Shown here in pieces: positions 1 through 8,351 of a DNA stretch of 14,551 nucleotides. Numbering within the stretch: position 1 is the stretch's first letter; each line of letters opens with the position of its first letter. The DNA comes from JAXIHJ01 sp034189755 (GTDB lineage Bacteria > Planctomycetota > Phycisphaerae > SM23-33): contig JAXIHJ010000153.1 of NCBI GenBank assembly GCA_034189755.1, positions 1 to 14,551 of the forward strand, given 5' to 3'. The notes below the pieces were generated by a model, which saw only the letters and a list, made by a program, of their open reading frames with translations, was not told the origin of the DNA and did no database searches. The position numbers and the translations under genes were made by a program.

Positions 1-149
1 AATTACTGTATTACTGTACCTGTACTCGGCAATCATGATTCATTAAGGATAGACTTAATCCACACGTTGAGCGTGCGGCCATCAGGCCATCAGCGAAAAA
101 AGGATACGTCACCGACCAAGTTAATTGCAAGGACAAAATTTAGCATAGT

Positions 150-1901
150 TTACTGCCGGGTTTCATTGCTAAGCTTCTTAAAGCGTTCAGATTCCTTGTC
201 CTCGACAAGCAGGCGTTTGCGGAGCCGTCCTCTCTCGTCCAGATACAGCATTTCCACGGTCGGCCTGGACATATTCCCCTGCCGGACGCGTTTTTTGAAA
301 TCGAAGTCCACGGCTATTGCGCCTGTGGAAAAATCGGCCGTTCTTTTCTCCAGGTCTCCGTCCATCGGGTTGGTTACGCTGACCTGCTGCGTCCGCCCGA
401 TGGGCCGGCCGGGCGTAATGTTGAAACTCGCCTTGACCCGCTGGCCTAGACTGTGGGTAAAGACTATCACGCGAACCGCCCGCTGAGCGGGATTGGAGCC
501 GGCCAGGAAGAACTCCGTCGCCTTGGGCACAACCACAGGCTCAGAGAAGTCGCTCGGCGGCGTTTCCAGTGAAAGCAATCTTGCATCGGCCGAGCTTTTT
601 ACGTCTTCATCACACGCCAGCAGTGGGCTTACGAACACCAACCGCACGCGGTATCGGTAGACCTTGAGGTTTTGCACCGAATTGTCATGTTGCCAGGCGA
701 GCACCTTGCCCTGTTGCATTTGCTCATACAGATCGGGCACCGGTGTAACTTTCGGCGCCTCAACCGGCGTGTGCGGCGTGGCCGGTTTTGCAACTGCGGG
801 CTTCGGGGTCTTCACTCTTGTTCTTGGTGCCGGCTGCCTGCTTTTCTTCCTCATCGCCTCGATGTCTTCGCGGGATGGCACCATCATATCCATCGGCAGC
901 CCGCCCGCTCCTGATGGGCGACGCTTGGTGGTCCTGGTCGCCGGCGGTATTACATTGCCGGTTCGTCTCCAATCGGTGGGGGTGGTGGGCACGCGACTGC
1001 GGCTTGGCTTGCGCCGAACCTTGCTGACATCTTCCTCTGCCGCCGACTCGCTGACCTCGGTCCGAGGCAGATGGATTTGCCAACTGCCCCACTGGCCCGT
1101 CGGCCACCAAACATCCCAATATTCCGGTTCGATAATGTTCTGCTGCCAGTAATCCCCCGCAAGTTCATCCAGGGTCCGGCGGACTTCATCGGCATTACGG
1201 CCGTTGTACGGCAAGACGACGGGCATTGTAAGCTTCCGGCCGCTTCCATCCACCAGCGGAACGGACACCGTCTTGATCTGCTTGGCCGGCGACCAAGACC
1301 CGTCGGGCAGTTGCTCCTGCCGCTCGGTGATGACCTTCAGCACAATCAGGTTCAGTTTTATGATGCTGTTTTTGAGTTTTTCGTTCCAGGCTTCGGCCAA
1401 TTGGTCCCATGGGTATACCACCGCGATGTGGGCGGCAACTACGTCGGTAGGCTCATCGCCACTTTGGAGCAGTTCCCGGCCGGCCCAGACTTTCGGGGCC
1501 TTGGGCTTGGGCATGATTTCTTTGAAGTCATCGACCCGCAGTTCCAGCTTATCGGTCTCGACGTTTCCGGGCAATGTTACCGGCGGCCGGGGGCTTGACA
1601 GGCCCATGGTGATGCCCTCGGGAAGCGCGGCGCTGCGAATCTCCTGCATCTCCTGCGTGTAATCGCGCGGGCGTTTTGACCGAGGTCTGGCGTTGTCGTT
1701 CAGGGCCTTGACACGGTTGGCCAGGTCCAGAAGCGACCGGTCCACTTCGTCCGGAGCGACAACCTGATTCGCCACCGACACCTGGCGGGGCGAAGAAAAG
1801 ACCCAATGCACCAGTGAATAGAGCAAAAAAAGCGCGCACAATGCCAATATGCCCTTTTCCGCATGCCGCTCTATTGCGTTTACCCAACTGGCCTTGGCCA
1901 T
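150..1901 (-). CDS. Single-pass membrane protein of a pilus-type operon, unknown family
   Basis: This 583-residue protein has a short basic cytoplasmic start, one hydrophobic segment at about residues 17-36 and a large soluble remainder that should lie outside the inner membrane. Residues 40-280 form a mixed region with a Trp-rich patch near 261-275 (YWDVWWPTGQWGSW). Residues 290-390 are a low-complexity linker rich in Pro, Lys, Arg and Thr. Residues 410-560 look like a compact beta-rich domain beginning LKVYRYRVRLVF. The ATG is preceded by a GAGGAG-like ribosome site at about ten bases. It is the last of three same-strand genes after the pilM fusion and the PilO-like gene, which suggests a role in the same envelope complex. 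By position it recalls the extra genes beside pilM in Akkermansia (the Amuc_1099-1101 region), but I cannot show homology. Coding is well supported; function is inferred from context only. Confidence 0.85.
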   Translation of the reverse strand: MAKASWVNAIERHAEKGILALCALFLLYSLVHWVFSSPRQVSVANQVVAPDEVDRSLLDLANRVKALNDNARPRSKRPRDYTQEMQEIRSAALPEGITMGLSSPRPPVTLPGNVETDKLELRVDDFKEIMPKPKAPKVWAGRELLQSGDEPTDVVAAHIAVVYPWDQLAEAWNEKLKNSIIKLNLIVLKVITERQEQLPDGSWSPAKQIKTVSVPLVDGSGRKLTMPVVLPYNGRNADEVRRTLDELAGDYWQQNIIEPEYWDVWWPTGQWGSWQIHLPRTEVSESAAEEDVSKVRRKPSRSRVPTTPTDWRRTGNVIPPATRTTKRRPSGAGGLPMDMMVPSREDIEAMRKKSRQPAPRTRVKTPKPAVAKPATPHTPVEAPKVTPVPDLYEQMQQGKVLAWQHDNSVQNLKVYRYRVRLVFVSPLLACDEDVKSSADARLLSLETPPSDFSEPVVVPKATEFFLAGSNPAQRAVRVIVFTHSLGQRVKASFNITPGRPIGRTQQVSVTNPMDGDLEKRTADFSTGAIAVDFDFKKRVRQGNMSRPTVEMLYLDERGRLRKRLLVEDKESERFKKLSNETRQ

Positions 1902-1943
1902 GTGCCGCTTTCTCCTCGAAACGAATTTTCAAGACCTACCGGG

Positions 1944-1957
1944 GCCGGTTCGCCGGC
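1944..1957 (-). other. Small GC hairpin in the gap between the two platform genes
   Basis: A perfect 5-bp stem (GCCGG / CCGGC) closes a 4-nt loop, TTCG on the plus strand and CGAA in the direction of transcription. It lies in the 94-bp gap between the PilO-like gene and the last gene of the operon. No T-run follows, so it is not a standard terminator. It might affect mRNA stability or the ratio of the two proteins, or it may be chance in GC-rich DNA. Confidence 0.25.
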
Positions 1958-1995
1958 ATACGCCACGGTAAGGCGCCATAGCTGTCTCACTATAC

Positions 1996-3480
1996 TTACG
2001 GTTGAGTACGCTTAAGGTCCTCTTGCCGCAGCGCCGATTCGGAGAACTGCTCTTCCAACACTGCTGCGGGCATCAGTGGCGGAAACGCTTGCGACCAGCT
2101 ATTAGTATCGCGGTCCCACGTGCCCCGCTCCCATGCCGCCAGAAGCAGCAACTCGCCTTTGATTCTTACCTGCATCACGGAGTCCGTGCCGTAGTAGTAC
2201 AGGCTATCGGCGGGTTCTTCAACCCGGGAAAGTTCTACCTCCAGGACCGTGTGGTAGTTTCGTCTCAATAGGTTGGTCTGCAGTATCGAGAGATACTTCG
2301 CCGGCATAATTACGGTGAAACTGTAGTGGACGACGTCATATTCCTTGCAGGAGACCCGTTGGCTGAGGTTGTCGGCAAGGACAGTCTGGGTTTGTTGCCG
2401 GTCTTTCCTGGTTGTGTTCCGTTGCGGAGCTTTTTTCCGGCCTGCGCCGGGTGGCGCCATGCCCGGCGGCATTGCGCCGGGCGGCATCGTCGCGCCTCCT
2501 TCGTAGTCCCGCGCCTTTCGGACTGAGGAGGTCTCGCCAGTACCCCCGCCGGTGGTGAAGTAGTCATCTTCTACGTCAATCTTTACAAGGCGCTTTACCG
2601 CCGCGTTCAGGACGGTTTCCTTCTTGATCTCAGCGCCGGCGCTGCGCAGAACCTGCTGGTTGGTTTGGCCGATGGCGACCAGAATATCGCTCGTGACCCA
2701 CAGGTTCACCTGTGCCCGCCAGAGCTGGCTGGGCGTGGTATTGGCCATGGGTATCGGAAAGACCATGTCCAGTGCGTTGTCGGACAGGTACATCAGACCC
2801 TGGTGGGCCTTTCGTACCTTCAGCGTTGTTGTCGCAATCTGCTGAGCCCTGAATGTAGAACTTTGCTCCTTGTCGCTTCCGCCGGTGGGAGGCCTACCCC
2901 CCCACGGACGCCCCGGCTCGGTCGGGATGCCCGTTTTAGGCTGCGGCGTTTCTCTATCTTTGTCTTTGGTGCTCAGCCGCTGGCGTCGCTCGTGGATACG
3001 TTCGAGCTTCCTTTGCCATTGGACAGCTTCGTCCTCGAGTTCTTCCTGCGTAGGCAATCTGGTGAGTTTAAGCTCGGCCAGCAATTTCTGCATCGCGGCG
3101 ATATACTTTTGCGTGAACACGTAATTCAGGCCGTACTGCTTGTACTTCTCCGGATCAATCGGGAACGCCGGCACCAGGTCATTGTTTGCCGACATCGTAA
3201 TGACCGGGTAGTTCCTTCGGTTCCATTCGACGCTGGCCCGTGCGACCTCCTCTGCGCCGGCCCGGACGGCCTCGACGCGCACACGCTCGGCGTTGACGAC
3301 CTCTCTGTTGACACGTGCGGTTTGTAACCTCTGGAGCCGGCTAGAAAGCTCCGACCGCCGGGCGATCTTGTCTGCAACGTCGCCGGCTGCGCTCAGGCTC
3401 ATCACCATCAGGATCCCACCGATGACAACGACCACGACGATCAAAACAACCAAGAAGATGTTTTCCTGTAGAAATCGCAT
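1996..3480 (-). CDS. PilO-like single-pass inner-membrane platform protein (probable)
   Basis: This 494-residue protein begins MRFLQENIF, followed by a very hydrophobic Val/Ile segment at about 9-29. A charged helical stretch, probably coiled coil, follows at 35-85. This matches the topology of PilO/GspM-type alignment proteins: tiny cytoplasmic tail, one membrane pass, coiled coil, periplasmic domains. A second charged helix lies near 145-175, then a Pro/Gly linker at 180-205. A conserved-looking patch contains AQVNLWVTSDILVAIG (256-271). After a Met-Pro-Gly repeat at 332-347 comes an alpha/beta end (383-450) with VVHYSFTVIMPAKYLSIL. The protein is over twice the usual PilO length (about 200 residues). 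It starts 16 bp after the pilM stop, so the two are surely co-transcribed. The PilO-like role is inferred from topology and position, not from a clear family signature. Confidence 0.82.
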   Translation of the reverse strand: MRFLQENIFLVVLIVVVVVIGGILMVMSLSAAGDVADKIARRSELSSRLQRLQTARVNREVVNAERVRVEAVRAGAEEVARASVEWNRRNYPVITMSANNDLVPAFPIDPEKYKQYGLNYVFTQKYIAAMQKLLAELKLTRLPTQEELEDEAVQWQRKLERIHERRQRLSTKDKDRETPQPKTGIPTEPGRPWGGRPPTGGSDKEQSSTFRAQQIATTTLKVRKAHQGLMYLSDNALDMVFPIPMANTTPSQLWRAQVNLWVTSDILVAIGQTNQQVLRSAGAEIKKETVLNAAVKRLVKIDVEDDYFTTGGGTGETSSVRKARDYEGGATMPPGAMPPGMAPPGAGRKKAPQRNTTRKDRQQTQTVLADNLSQRVSCKEYDVVHYSFTVIMPAKYLSILQTNLLRRNYHTVLEVELSRVEEPADSLYYYGTDSVMQVRIKGELLLLAAWERGTWDRDTNSWSQAFPPLMPAAVLEEQFSESALRQEDLKRTQP

Positions 3481-3496
3481 AGGCGTTCGCCTGAAG

Positions 3497-5557
3497 TTAC
3501 AATCCGTTTGCCTCTTCAGTAGCCGTCGGCAACTTCACGCCGTCGGACTCAATTACCAGAATCCAGCCAATCTTGAAACACGTATCATCGGACATGTCCT
3601 CATCGGGCAGGAACGGGTCCGGCATTGCGAGTGTGGTTTCGCCGCTGTCGGCTGCGGCACCTGCCGCAGGTGATGCGTGGGCTCCGGCTGCCATTGGCAA
3701 CGGCTCGGGCAGGCCGGCGGACCTGCTGCCGCGAGGGGCTGAGGCGCCCCTGGAGCCCATCGGCAGGAATTCCATCACGTCATGGTCAACGACACCGACG
3801 GATTGCAAGGCCCTGGCGATGTTTTCACTTTGCCGCCGCAGAGTGCTGAGCATGTTGTTGGCCTCAGCCTGGGGCAGCGGCGTTCGTCCGGTCAGCAGCA
3901 CCTTGAAACCACGCCGGGCCCCGGGCATCGGTTTCTTCTTGCCCTTCTTGTCCGGACGATGCCCCGTCGTGCCGGCGCCGGGCGGTCCGGCGGTGGTGCG
4001 GCCCGTGCCGGTTTCGCTAAACCGCTCCTGCGAGACGTCCGGCAGGTATGTTACCTGGATGCTATCGACAATCAGTATTTTTCGGTTGCGGCGTGGTATA
4101 GCCTTGATCTTCCGGAGGACCTCGGCCCGTTCGGTTTCATCGCCGGCCGCAGTATACGCATCCACGATCCATTGGTCGGCTGCAACGGCCTGGACCGATC
4201 GCCCGATCAGGCAAAGAACTTCCGGCCAGAAGGTGCGATAGGCATGCAGCCTTGCGTACCACTCGATCTGTTTTTCCTCATCGCCGCCTTCGCGCACATA
4301 ACGATCGTGCTGCTCCCGAAGCTCCTGAAGCCCGGACTGCAGGGCCTCGGTCCGCTGAAGGTTGGCGCTTTCGGCCAGGGCGGTTCGGTCCACGTATGCA
4401 CGGTACAGAGGCCCCAGCAGCGCCGCCAGCAGCACAACGGCAGCGGCGGCAAACCACGGACGTTTTTTGGCCCATTGGCGGCGGTGGGCAATTTCATCCG
4501 GCAGCAGGTTCGTCTCAATTCGAGTCAGTCCCAGTGATTGAACCGCCAGGCCGTACGCCACCGCGAAAGAAAGCACGTTCTCGGTAAACGTTGGGGCGTT
4601 GACCGCCGACGAAAGTGTCGGCTTGTTGTAGCTGTCGATACGAACCACCGGAACGTCGAGATTCTTTTCGAGGAATTTCTGCAGGCCCGGAAGGCGGAAC
4701 CCGTTGCCCAAACCCAGCAGGCGAGTGAATCGCGTCTCCCGGTGCAGAGAGGTGTAGAACCCGATCGACCTCTGAATCTCCTGGACCAGGTCGGCGAAGA
4801 CGGGCCTCATCGCCTGGAATATCTGGCGGGCGTACTTGCTGGTGGCGGCGGTGCATTTGAGTTTTTCCGCCTTGGCAAACGAGAGCTTGAACACCCGTAC
4901 CAGCGCCTGCGTGAAGCTGTTTCCGCCAATCTGGATGGTTCGCGTCCAGATTCTGGTCCCGTCGGCAACAACCAGGTCGGTTTTTTCGGCCCCGACGTCA
5001 GCCAGCAGCGTCGCGCCGTCGGCTGCAAGCTGAGAGTCGAAGGTCATGAAGTTATACAGGCTCAGCGGGGCCATCTGCACGACGTCCACGGCTACGCCGA
5101 CATCGGTGAAGTGGCTCAGCACGGCGTCCACGTCCAGCCGCTTCATCGCGAAGATGCCGACTTCCACGTCGGGCGAGTCCGGGTCCTGGAACGTCTGATA
5201 ACGCCAGATGACTTCTTCAATGGGGAACGGAATCTGCTGCTCGGCCTCGAAGCGGACAATGTCCGGTATCTTCTTGGTTTCAACGGGCGGGAGCTTGACG
5301 AAACGCGTGAAGCTGGTCTGGCCCGGAACGGACACGGCAACCGTTGCGCCGCCTACGTTATTCCGGGCTAGAAACTGCTCCAGCGCGTTTCGGATGAGCG
5401 TTCGCCGGTCTCCGGCGTCGGGCTGGGAAAGGATATTGGGGTGCTCGACGATGTCGAGCGCCTCGACCCTAAGCTCGCCGTCAACGTCGCGAAGCTTCAG
5501 GGCCTTGAGGGCGTATTGCCCGACATCAATACCCCAGACGGCCTTCGGCGCTGCCAT
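3497..5557 (-). CDS. pilM: Type IV pilus assembly protein PilM fused to a PilN-like region
   Basis: Residues 1-345 are a PilM/ComA-type actin-like ATPase fold. The first phosphate loop is GIDVGQYALKALKL (9-22), the second is LADVGAEKTDLVV (185-197), and the adenosine-binding loop is LLGLGNGFRLPGL (280-292). Residues 348-354 read ETNLLPD, the NLLP signature that normally opens PilN and binds the PilM groove. A membrane segment (about 368-388) and a coiled coil (394-425) follow, then a PilN-like periplasmic part ending near 620 (GFKVLLTGRTPLPQAEANNM). So PilM and PilN appear to be one polypeptide of 686 residues; PilM alone is about 350 and PilN about 190. The fusion would tether the cytoplasmic ATPase-like ring to the membrane. 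Low-complexity Gly/Pro/Ala stretches lie at about 515-545 and 625-655. The ATG has a GAGGAG site five bases upstream. It heads a three-gene operon and is divergent from mtaB. Confidence 0.9.
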   Translation of the reverse strand: MAAPKAVWGIDVGQYALKALKLRDVDGELRVEALDIVEHPNILSQPDAGDRRTLIRNALEQFLARNNVGGATVAVSVPGQTSFTRFVKLPPVETKKIPDIVRFEAEQQIPFPIEEVIWRYQTFQDPDSPDVEVGIFAMKRLDVDAVLSHFTDVGVAVDVVQMAPLSLYNFMTFDSQLAADGATLLADVGAEKTDLVVADGTRIWTRTIQIGGNSFTQALVRVFKLSFAKAEKLKCTAATSKYARQIFQAMRPVFADLVQEIQRSIGFYTSLHRETRFTRLLGLGNGFRLPGLQKFLEKNLDVPVVRIDSYNKPTLSSAVNAPTFTENVLSFAVAYGLAVQSLGLTRIETNLLPDEIAHRRQWAKKRPWFAAAAVVLLAALLGPLYRAYVDRTALAESANLQRTEALQSGLQELREQHDRYVREGGDEEKQIEWYARLHAYRTFWPEVLCLIGRSVQAVAADQWIVDAYTAAGDETERAEVLRKIKAIPRRNRKILIVDSIQVTYLPDVSQERFSETGTGRTTAGPPGAGTTGHRPDKKGKKKPMPGARRGFKVLLTGRTPLPQAEANNMLSTLRRQSENIARALQSVGVVDHDVMEFLPMGSRGASAPRGSRSAGLPEPLPMAAGAHASPAAGAAADSGETTLAMPDPFLPDEDMSDDTCFKIGWILVIESDGVKLPTATEEANGL

Positions 5558-5685
5558 AACCGCTCCTCGACCGGCGCGGGGCCGGTCTTTGATTTCAAAC
5601 CTTTTACCGTCGCAATCGGGCGGCGCTTAATAGCTGCCGCCGGCTTTGAACCCGCATCCGACCGGAAGTCCGGTTTTAGCGCGAG

Positions 5686-5714
5686 TTTTCAGCCAAACTT
5701 TTAGACGGTATACT
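5686..5714 (+). promoter_or_regulatory. Candidate sigma-70-type promoter for the mtaB operon
   Basis: TTTTCA at 5686-5691 and TATACT at 5709-5714 are separated by 17 bp, a usual spacing with matches of 4/6 and 5/6 to the consensus boxes. Transcription would begin near 5721, which argues against translation starting at the TTG at 5722 and favours a start further in. A short dyad, ACCGG-AAGT-CCGGT, lies just upstream at 5661-5674 and could be an operator or chance. Confidence 0.4.
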
Positions 5715-5787
5715 AAGCACTTTGTTCCGCGATGGCAACATTGTGTCAAACGATAATATCGTCGCCGCTTTCAAAAACCGCAAAAAC

Positions 5788-7332
5788 GTGAAAACCGGAA
5801 ACATCTTGCGATTCTCCATAACCACGTTGGGCTGCAAGGTCAATCAGTACGACGGCTGCGCGCTGGCGGCTGCGCTTCGCCGCGCCGGCTTAAGGCCCGC
5901 CCAGGCTGATACGCCCGCAGAGCTTCTGGTAATCAACACCTGCTGCGTTACGAGCCTCGCCATGCGCAAGAGCCGCCAGGCCGTCCGACGGGCCGTTCGA
6001 AGCTCGCCCGACGCCGTTGTGCTGGTAACCGGATGTTACAGCGACTATGACGCCCAACGCATAGCCTCGCTGCTGGCGGCAATGAACGTCACGCCCAACA
6101 AGGCGCTGATCGCCGGGCACCACAGCGATCTCACCGAGTGCGTACGGCAACTCAGGCGGGCCCTGAATAATGTCGGCGGCTTCGGCGCCGGTACGTCGCG
6201 CCGGCCCACACCACAGGCGGGCTTTGGGGGGAATGACGTATTTATGAATGCGAACCGCTCCGCCTGTTACGACGCTGTTTCGCCAAAGAATATCAAATCG
6301 CGCCGGGCAGCCGCCGTCAAGAACAATGTCGCCGGCACGAGCGGGCTTGGGCCTATCGACCGGTTCGACGGCCACCGGCGCGCGTTCGTGAAGGTCCAGG
6401 ACGGCTGCGACGCGTTTTGCGCCTATTGCATCGTGCCGTATACCCGCCCGCGTTTTTGGTCGCGCGACCCGTCCGAAATCGAGGCCGAATGCCGCGCGCT
6501 CGTTTCGGCCGGACACAGGGAAATCGTGCTGTCAGGCGTTTGCCTCGGCGCGTTCGGGCAGGCTTCGGCCAACCGGCGCAGGCGAGACGACCGAAACCCA
6601 CACCTGCCGGAGCTGGTCCGTCGCATCGCCGAGATCGCCGGCCTGTGGCGGCTGCGACTGAGCAGCCTGATGCCCGGCGACATGACCGACGAACTTTTGG
6701 CCACATGCCGGCAGAGGCCCAACGTCGCGCCGCACTTTCATCTGCCGCTTCAGTCAGGCTCGTCGAATATACTGCGGCGGATGAACAGGCCTTATACCGC
6801 AGGGCAGTTCCGCCGCACTATCGACCGCATCCGCGAGGCCTTCGACAGGCCGGCCGTCACCACCGATATCATCGTGGGCTTCCCCGGCGAGAGCGACGCC
6901 GACTTCGCAGCCACGATCGAGCTAACTCGCTATGCAGGCTTTGCAAAGATTCACACCTTCCCGTTCAGCGCTATCGAAGGCACGGCCGCGTGGCGATATC
7001 GCCGCGAAGCGCCGCCGACGGACGTCGTCAAGGCTCGCATCGCCGAACTGGCCGAGGTGGAACGCGAACTGGCCGGAAACTACCGCCGCCAGTTCGTAGG
7101 CGAGGTGGTCCAGGCACTGGTCGAACGGGCCGACGGCAAAGGCAACGGAACCCGCGAGGCGATGACCGACCGGTACCTCCGCGTGCGGTTCGGCACGCCG
7201 GCTAAACAGGCCGAACAACTGACCGGCAGCGTCGTACGCCTGCACATCGAACAGGAATATCTCGACGGCCTAAAAGGCACGCTCGCAGATACGAGGCGAC
7301 AACGAACAGAAAACCGAAAGGAAGTTGTTTAA
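5788..7332 (+). CDS. mtaB: tRNA threonylcarbamoyladenosine methylthiotransferase (MtaB-like)
   Basis: This radical-SAM enzyme of the UPF0004/MiaB family is predicted to add a methylthio group to t6A37 of tRNAs, giving ms2t6A. From this start, the N-terminal domain has TLGCKVNQYDG (C16), NTCCVTS (C52) and TGCY (C83), the three cysteines for the auxiliary Fe-S cluster. The radical-SAM motif is VQDGCDAFCAYC (C207, C211, C214). The last 75 or so residues resemble a TRAM RNA-binding domain. The reading frame has no ATG before residue 59. Possible starts are TTG 5722, GTG 5743, GTG 5788 and TTG 5806; 5806 fits family N-termini best and 5788 is a compromise. None has a good Shine-Dalgarno site. The linker from C83 to C207 is about 50 residues longer than usual (roughly residues 128-192), and total length (514) exceeds the usual 430-450. 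MtaB fits better than MiaB or RimO because of the LGCKVNQYD opening. Confidence 0.9.
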   Translation: MKTGNILRFSITTLGCKVNQYDGCALAAALRRAGLRPAQADTPAELLVINTCCVTSLAMRKSRQAVRRAVRSSPDAVVLVTGCYSDYDAQRIASLLAAMNVTPNKALIAGHHSDLTECVRQLRRALNNVGGFGAGTSRRPTPQAGFGGNDVFMNANRSACYDAVSPKNIKSRRAAAVKNNVAGTSGLGPIDRFDGHRRAFVKVQDGCDAFCAYCIVPYTRPRFWSRDPSEIEAECRALVSAGHREIVLSGVCLGAFGQASANRRRRDDRNPHLPELVRRIAEIAGLWRLRLSSLMPGDMTDELLATCRQRPNVAPHFHLPLQSGSSNILRRMNRPYTAGQFRRTIDRIREAFDRPAVTTDIIVGFPGESDADFAATIELTRYAGFAKIHTFPFSAIEGTAAWRYRREAPPTDVVKARIAELAEVERELAGNYRRQFVGEVVQALVERADGKGNGTREAMTDRYLRVRFGTPAKQAEQLTGSVVRLHIEQEYLDGLKGTLADTRRQRTENRKEVV

Positions 7333-8303
7333 TGAACAAATCTTCTTGTGAACTCGTCAAGTCGGCCGTCGATTTTGCAGGCCCTTTGCGCATCCCGATC
7401 GAATATTTGGCGCAGCCGGACAAAAGTGACATTGCGGGCATCGGCTTCGAGCCGACGGTCTGGCAGTGGCGGCAGACGGACCCCGGCACGGAGCAGTGCA
7501 CTGATCTGTTCGGCTGTGTTCGCAGGCGGCACGACAGCGGCATCGGCGAGGTGGTTCAGGCGCCGCTGGCAAGCTGGGACGATTTAGACGGCTACCGGAT
7601 GCCCGATATCGAGCACCTGAAAAAGCAAACCGCCCAGCAATTGCAAGCACTGCCGGCCGGAAAGTTCGTTCTCGGCGACATGGGCCAGTTCCTGACCAAA
7701 ATTTTCGAGATACGAGGCTTTGAACAGACGCTGCTCGATCTGGGGCTGCATCAGCAGAAGATAAAAGACCTGGCCGAACGGCTGACGGATTTCGCCGTCA
7801 AACGCACCGAAATGTATACAGGCCTCGGCGGCGTCCATTGCATATCCGTGTACGAAGACTGGGGAACGCAAACTGCGCTGTTGATGAACCCCGACCAGTG
7901 GCGGGAGCTGTTTTTAGATTCCTATAGGCGGCTCTTCGACTATGTGCACGAGAACGGCCTGTATGTGTATTTTCATTCCTGCGGCGCCGTCGGGGCGATT
8001 ATTCCCGACCTTATCGAAGCCGGCGTGAACATCCTCAATTTCGATCAGCCTCGTCTGCACGGCATTGCGCTTTTGGGCAGCAAGTACGCGGGCAAGGTAA
8101 CGTTTTGCTGTTCTGTGGACGTCCAGGCTACACTGCCGACGCAGGACAAAGGACTGATTGAGGCCGAGGCCTTCGAGCTGGTCAAGCATCTGCACCGAAA
8201 CGGCGGCTTCATTGCCAAGGCCTCTCCCCTCTGGGCCGAATCCGACAGTGAGTTCGACCCGGGTGAATACAGCAGGGAGATCTTCGCGTCGATTAGTCTG
8301 TGA
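7332..8303 (+). CDS. URO-D-family protein, probable zinc/corrinoid-type methyltransferase
   Basis: This 323-residue protein has the outline of the uroporphyrinogen decarboxylase (URO-D) superfamily: a (beta-alpha)8 barrel shared by HemE and by the MtaA/MtbA methylcobamide methyltransferases. Visible signposts are PLASWDDLDGYRMPD (78-92), YEDWGTQTALLMNPDQWRE (174-192) and the zinc-type motif HSC (H215, C217) followed by CC at 259-260. The His-x-Cys...Cys pattern suggests methyl transfer rather than true HemE, whose N-terminal Arg-rich motif I do not see. No corrinoid protein or partner methyltransferase lies in the window, so the substrate is unknown. The ATG overlaps the mtaB stop (TAATG), indicating translational coupling. 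It could equally be a catabolic demethylase subunit of the sort found in multiple copies in planctomycetes. Confidence 0.85.
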   Translation: MNKSSCELVKSAVDFAGPLRIPIEYLAQPDKSDIAGIGFEPTVWQWRQTDPGTEQCTDLFGCVRRRHDSGIGEVVQAPLASWDDLDGYRMPDIEHLKKQTAQQLQALPAGKFVLGDMGQFLTKIFEIRGFEQTLLDLGLHQQKIKDLAERLTDFAVKRTEMYTGLGGVHCISVYEDWGTQTALLMNPDQWRELFLDSYRRLFDYVHENGLYVYFHSCGAVGAIIPDLIEAGVNILNFDQPRLHGIALLGSKYAGKVTFCCSVDVQATLPTQDKGLIEAEAFELVKHLHRNGGFIAKASPLWAESDSEFDPGEYSREIFASISL

Positions 8304-8351
8304 GCTTGCCTGTTGTCGCCGCAATCTCTCCGGCGTAGAATCTGCCCGGCC

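Noticed and set aside
1..25. Tandem ATTACTGT repeat at the left edge
   Set aside because: Only two perfect 8-bp copies and a degenerate third; too little to call a satellite or binding array.
4538..5371. Open frame of 277 codons antisense to pilM
   Set aside because: A shadow of the PilM coding strand; its sequence shows no family features.
5661..5677. ACCGG-AAGT-CCGGT stem followed by TTTT as a terminator
   Set aside because: The stem is only 5 bp, and no rightward gene ends upstream; both neighbours start here and diverge.
5890..6516. Open frame of 208 codons antisense to mtaB
   Set aside because: It lies opposite the conserved radical-SAM gene and shows no domain.
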